Positions 61,263 to 64,000 of a DNA stretch of 64,000 nucleotides are shown here, piece by piece. Made by a program: the position numbers and the translations under genes. The first letter of the stretch is position 1. Each line of letters starts with the position of its first letter. The notes below the pieces were generated by a model. The model made no database searches and was not told the DNA's origin. It saw only the letters and a list, made by a program, of their open reading frames with translations. Source of the DNA: DASRHT01 sp035650355. GTDB taxonomy: Bacteria > Chloroflexota > Ktedonobacteria > Ktedonobacterales > Ktedonobacteraceae. Location of the stretch: positions 72,028 to 136,027 of the forward strand of contig DASRHT010000046.1 of the NCBI GenBank assembly GCA_035650355.1, written 5' to 3'.

Positions 61263-62438
61263 ATGGAGGAGTATACATCAATAGCTGCCAGTTCAGGCGG
61301 TACATCTTCGCAGGAGCGGCCTCCTGGTCGCAACTGGACCCGGCGACTGACCATCTCGCTGACCATTCTGGCCTGGATTACCATCGCACTGGTAGCCCTC
61401 TGGTTCCTGGGCCTGATCGCCTACCCACTCCTGCTGGTAATCCTCTCAATCATTATCGCTTATGTCCTCTATCCGCTGGTGAAGCTCCTGAGACGGGTGA
61501 TGCCAAACGCGCTTGCGGTACTGCTGGCATATCTTGCGGTCTTAATCGGGCTGCTCCTCATCCTCTACTACGTTTTCTGGGGGGCAATTGCTCAACTTGT
61601 TACTCTTATGGTAGGGCTACAAAAGAACTTACCCGCTATTATTGAGCGTTCGCAACCGATGATCAACACGCTTCAGCAGGCAGGCATCTCGCCTCAACAG
61701 TTTGCGCTTTCGGGCGAACAACTGCTCAAGCAGGCATTGAACGTTGTTCACACCCTGCTCCCACTGGCTGGCAGTTTCTTCACATTTTTAATTAGCTGCA
61801 TCATCATCACCTCGCTCAGCGTGTATTTCATCCTGGATGGGAAGCGCACCCTGGACTGGCTTAAAAATCATGCCCCACTCAGCAGACGGACGCAAGTTTC
61901 GTTTTTCCTGGATACACTGAACCATATTATGGGGTCTTATCTTCGTGGTCAACTCACAGCAGCCATTATTACCACCGCTATAGTGGGCGTTGGTCTTTAT
62001 ATCATTGGCGTTCCCTATGCAATCCTGTTGACCGTGATTGTTTTTATTTTTGAGTTTGTCCCACAGATTGGCTCGTATATCTCTTCAATCATCGTTATCT
62101 GTTTCGCCTTTGCCACCCGCGGCTGGGAAACCGGCCTGATCACCGCTGTTTTCTCTGGTCTGGTTCAGGGAGGGCTGGAAGGCCAGGTGCTACAACCCCG
62201 CATTCTTGGCGGCGCTGTCGGTCTGCATCCTATCATTGCCCTTTTCGCTTTGCTGGTGGGAGCAGCCCTTTTTGGTTTGCCGGGAGCGATCTTTGCCGCG
62301 CCGATAGTAGGCATCGCGCAGGTCTTCCTGCTATCCGCCTGGCGCACCTGGAAACAGGCCCACCCGGAAGAATTTCCAGAAGAGGAAGCCCCTTTGCCGC
62401 ATGTTGAAAAAAATTATCCTGCAATCGAAGGTACTTAG
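61263..62438 (+). CDS. AI-2E family transporter
   Basis: A 391-residue membrane protein of the AI-2E (PerM/YdiK-like) family with about eight helices. Typical stretches are LILYYVFWGAIAQL, the central soluble part with LPAIIERSQPMINTL, YFILDGKRTLDWL and FEFVPQIGSYISS. The end GLPGAIFAAPIVGIAQV is conserved. Members export small molecules or exchange Na+/H+; substrate is not deducible. GAAGGGAG precedes the ATG. Confidence 0.92.
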   Translation: MEEYTSIAASSGGTSSQERPPGRNWTRRLTISLTILAWITIALVALWFLGLIAYPLLLVILSIIIAYVLYPLVKLLRRVMPNALAVLLAYLAVLIGLLLILYYVFWGAIAQLVTLMVGLQKNLPAIIERSQPMINTLQQAGISPQQFALSGEQLLKQALNVVHTLLPLAGSFFTFLISCIIITSLSVYFILDGKRTLDWLKNHAPLSRRTQVSFFLDTLNHIMGSYLRGQLTAAIITTAIVGVGLYIIGVPYAILLTVIVFIFEFVPQIGSYISSIIVICFAFATRGWETGLITAVFSGLVQGGLEGQVLQPRILGGAVGLHPIIALFALLVGAALFGLPGAIFAAPIVGIAQVFLLSAWRTWKQAHPEEFPEEEAPLPHVEKNYPAIEGT

Positions 62439-62510
62439 CCTGCAACACTACCAGAGCGAAACAGGTGGTAGAATAAACGATATCTATGTTGCTTGTTCCA
62501 GGAGAAGATC

Positions 62511-63155
62511 ATGTCTGACTATCTGGATCTGTACGACTATCGTTGTCGCATGACTGCCCTTTACCGAGATCGTAGGGAGGCATTCGCAGCGGGCGAAGAT
62601 GCCGCAGCGATCCTGCAACATTTTCGTGAAGGCAAGGACAATCTCTTCGCGCATCATCCTCAGTCCGCGCTCGATACGGCTCAACGGCAGCATTTTCAGG
62701 GGCTTCGCTACTTTCCCTATAATCCGGCTATGAGTTTTGCAGTTGATATTGACACCGTCATTGAGCCGGTACGCCAGCATGTGGCAATGAACGCCGATGA
62801 GTCGATGACGATGACAACGATAGGGCGCGTCCATTTCACGGTTGAGCATACACCCGTGACGCTCTCAATCTACTGGCTCGATATTTATGGCGGAGGACTG
62901 TTCCTCCCGTTTCGCGATGCGACCTGCCCTGGAGAGAGTTATGGCGGAGGGCGCTACCTGTTCGATACCATCAAAGGAAGCGATCCCTTGCCCGCGCCCG
63001 GCAGCGATCACTGGCAGCGCATCATCCTCGATTTCAATTACGCCTACAATCCTTCGTGCGCTTACAATGATCGCTGGGTCTGCCCCCTCGCTCCAATTGA
63101 AAATCGCCTCTCCGTTGCTATTCGCGCGGGCGAGATGAAATACAGGCGAGAGTAA
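62511..63155 (+). CDS. DUF1684 domain protein
   Basis: A 214-residue cytoplasmic protein of the DUF1684 family. The signature is YGGGLFLPFRDATCPGESYG followed by GGRYLFDTIKGSD, then FNYAYNPSCAYNDRWVCPLAPIENRL. The biochemical function of the family is unknown. The ATG at 62511 has AGGAGAAG upstream; the earlier in-frame ATG at 62493 lacks one. Confidence 0.9.
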   Translation: MSDYLDLYDYRCRMTALYRDRREAFAAGEDAAAILQHFREGKDNLFAHHPQSALDTAQRQHFQGLRYFPYNPAMSFAVDIDTVIEPVRQHVAMNADESMTMTTIGRVHFTVEHTPVTLSIYWLDIYGGGLFLPFRDATCPGESYGGGRYLFDTIKGSDPLPAPGSDHWQRIILDFNYAYNPSCAYNDRWVCPLAPIENRLSVAIRAGEMKYRRE

Positions 63156-63232
63156 CTACCAGCTTCCTTGTGTGATAGCTCTGCGAGATGCTACACTGTC
63201 AACACGTAATAATCTGAGCAAGGAGCAACCAT

Positions 63233-64000
63233 ATGGGTATTATTTACGAGAAACGCGACCGCGTCGCCTACATCACGATTAACCGACCGGAGGCGCGTAA
63301 CGCCATCGACGCCGAGACCGGACAGGCATTAAGCCAGGCATGGCAGGACTTCAGTGACGATGACGAAGTATGGATCGCTGTTTTGACGGGGGCAGGCGAA
63401 AAGTCGTTTAGCGCCGGAGCCGATCTAAAATCGCTCATTCCCAACCTCTCAAGGGCCAGCACAGCAGAGAACGGAGCGCGTGCAGAACGCGCTAACGATG
63501 GCGGCTTCGGCGGCATCACGCGCGGCTTCGAATGCTGGAAACCCATGATTGCCGCCATTAACGGGCACTGTATCGCGGGCGGCTTCGAGATGATGTTAGC
63601 CTGCGATTTGCGTATCGCCGTCGAGAGCGCCACATTTGGCCTTGCGGAGGTGCGCTGGGGCATCATTCCCGGCGCGGGCGGCACGCAGCGCCTGCCACGC
63701 TCGATCCCCCTGGCAAAGGCGATGGAGCTCATCCTGACGGGCGAGCCAATCAGCGCGCAGGAAGCTTACCAGCTCGGGCTGATCAATAAGGTTGTGCCAC
63801 AGGGCGAGTTGATGAACGAGGTTGACCGCCTGGTGGGAACGCTGCTCGAACGCGGTCCCCTGGCGCTACGCGCGGCCAAGCAGGCAATACTCCAGGGCCT
63901 GTATATGCCAATGGAAGAAGGCTTGCAGCTAGAACAACGCCTGTTCAGATATTTGCTCGGCACCGAAGATGCCAGAGAGGGTCCCAGAGCGTTCGCAGAG
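63233..64000 (+). CDS. Enoyl-CoA hydratase/isomerase (crotonase), 3' end outside window
   Basis: The open frame has 256 codons to the window edge, so only the last few residues are missing. MGIIYEKRDRVAYITINRPEARNA starts the fold. SFSAGADLKSLI and INGHCIAGGFEMMLACDLRI form the oxyanion hole. The catalytic Glu pair of hydratases appears in FGLAEVRWGIIPGAGGTQRLPR, with the second Glu position replaced by Gly (IIPGAGG), as in many variants. AAGGAG precedes the ATG. Fatty-acid or amino-acid degradation is likely. Confidence 0.92.
   Translation, partial: MGIIYEKRDRVAYITINRPEARNAIDAETGQALSQAWQDFSDDDEVWIAVLTGAGEKSFSAGADLKSLIPNLSRASTAENGARAERANDGGFGGITRGFECWKPMIAAINGHCIAGGFEMMLACDLRIAVESATFGLAEVRWGIIPGAGGTQRLPRSIPLAKAMELILTGEPISAQEAYQLGLINKVVPQGELMNEVDRLVGTLLERGPLALRAAKQAILQGLYMPMEEGLQLEQRLFRYLLGTEDAREGPRAFAE

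Overview
The window looks like a chromosomal segment of a Chloroflexota bacterium, most likely class Ktedonobacteria. This placement is an inference. It rests on moderate GC content, two XRE-family regulators with long TPR-like C-terminal regions, a kumamolisin-type S53 protease, giant FtsX-type permeases, DUF2089/SHOCT-like/DUF4097 genes, and many house-keeping genes scattered as short operons. I see no rRNA, tRNA, phage, insertion sequence or CRISPR array.

Layout. 1-4.7 kb: the end of a large FtsX-type permease, a lipoprotein SGNH hydrolase, secG and an MBL-fold hydrolase. 4.8-11 kb: pyrG, a soluble PRC/MgtE-N/CBS protein, a hypothetical, greA and an alpha/beta-hydrolase-like protein with a zinc ribbon. 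11.2-13.5 kb: a divergent PanC homologue, plsY and pgsA (tail-to-tail overlap). 14.4-23.7 kb: a glycerol/dihydroxyacetone cluster, glpK-glpF-glpD-dhaK-dhaL and a DhaM-HPr-EI fusion. Glycerol enters through the facilitator and is phosphorylated and oxidised to DHAP. Free dihydroxyacetone is phosphorylated with PEP through a relay that the cluster encodes completely. 23.8-30.3 kb: an RNA/DNA methyltransferase-like gene and a three-subunit formate dehydrogenase. The catalytic subunit of the latter is read through an in-frame UGA as selenocysteine, with a SECIS hairpin directly behind it. 30.4-34.3 kb: CoxG-like protein, aldo/keto reductase, class V aminotransferase, methyltransferase. 34.7-37.6 kb: a four-gene minus-strand operon ending in a 643-residue beta-solenoid-like DUF4097 protein. 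38-46 kb: two paralogous giant permeases and two ATPases of one ABC system. 46-56 kb: RNase Z-like MBL protein, GNAT, XRE-TPR regulators, an orphan histidine kinase and a secreted S53 protease. 56-64 kb: two small proteins with an orphan DNA methyltransferase, histidine phosphatase, Uma2, a membrane protein with a Pro/Gln/Tyr tail, GNAT, a TlpA-like redoxin, an AI-2E-family transporter, DUF1684 and the start of a crotonase.

The most unusual layer is non-genic. The window is littered with short palindromic repeats of at least three families (called A, B and D here). Most lie between genes, but some lie inside reading frames, where they are translated in frame: the linker of the DhaM-HPr-EI fusion and two places in the second giant permease. 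Comparison with the neighbouring paralogous permease shows about ten extra residues at one of these sites. Several copies also overlap or supply stop codons. A second repeat type is a pair of very long perfect hairpins with different stems but a similar 3' flank.
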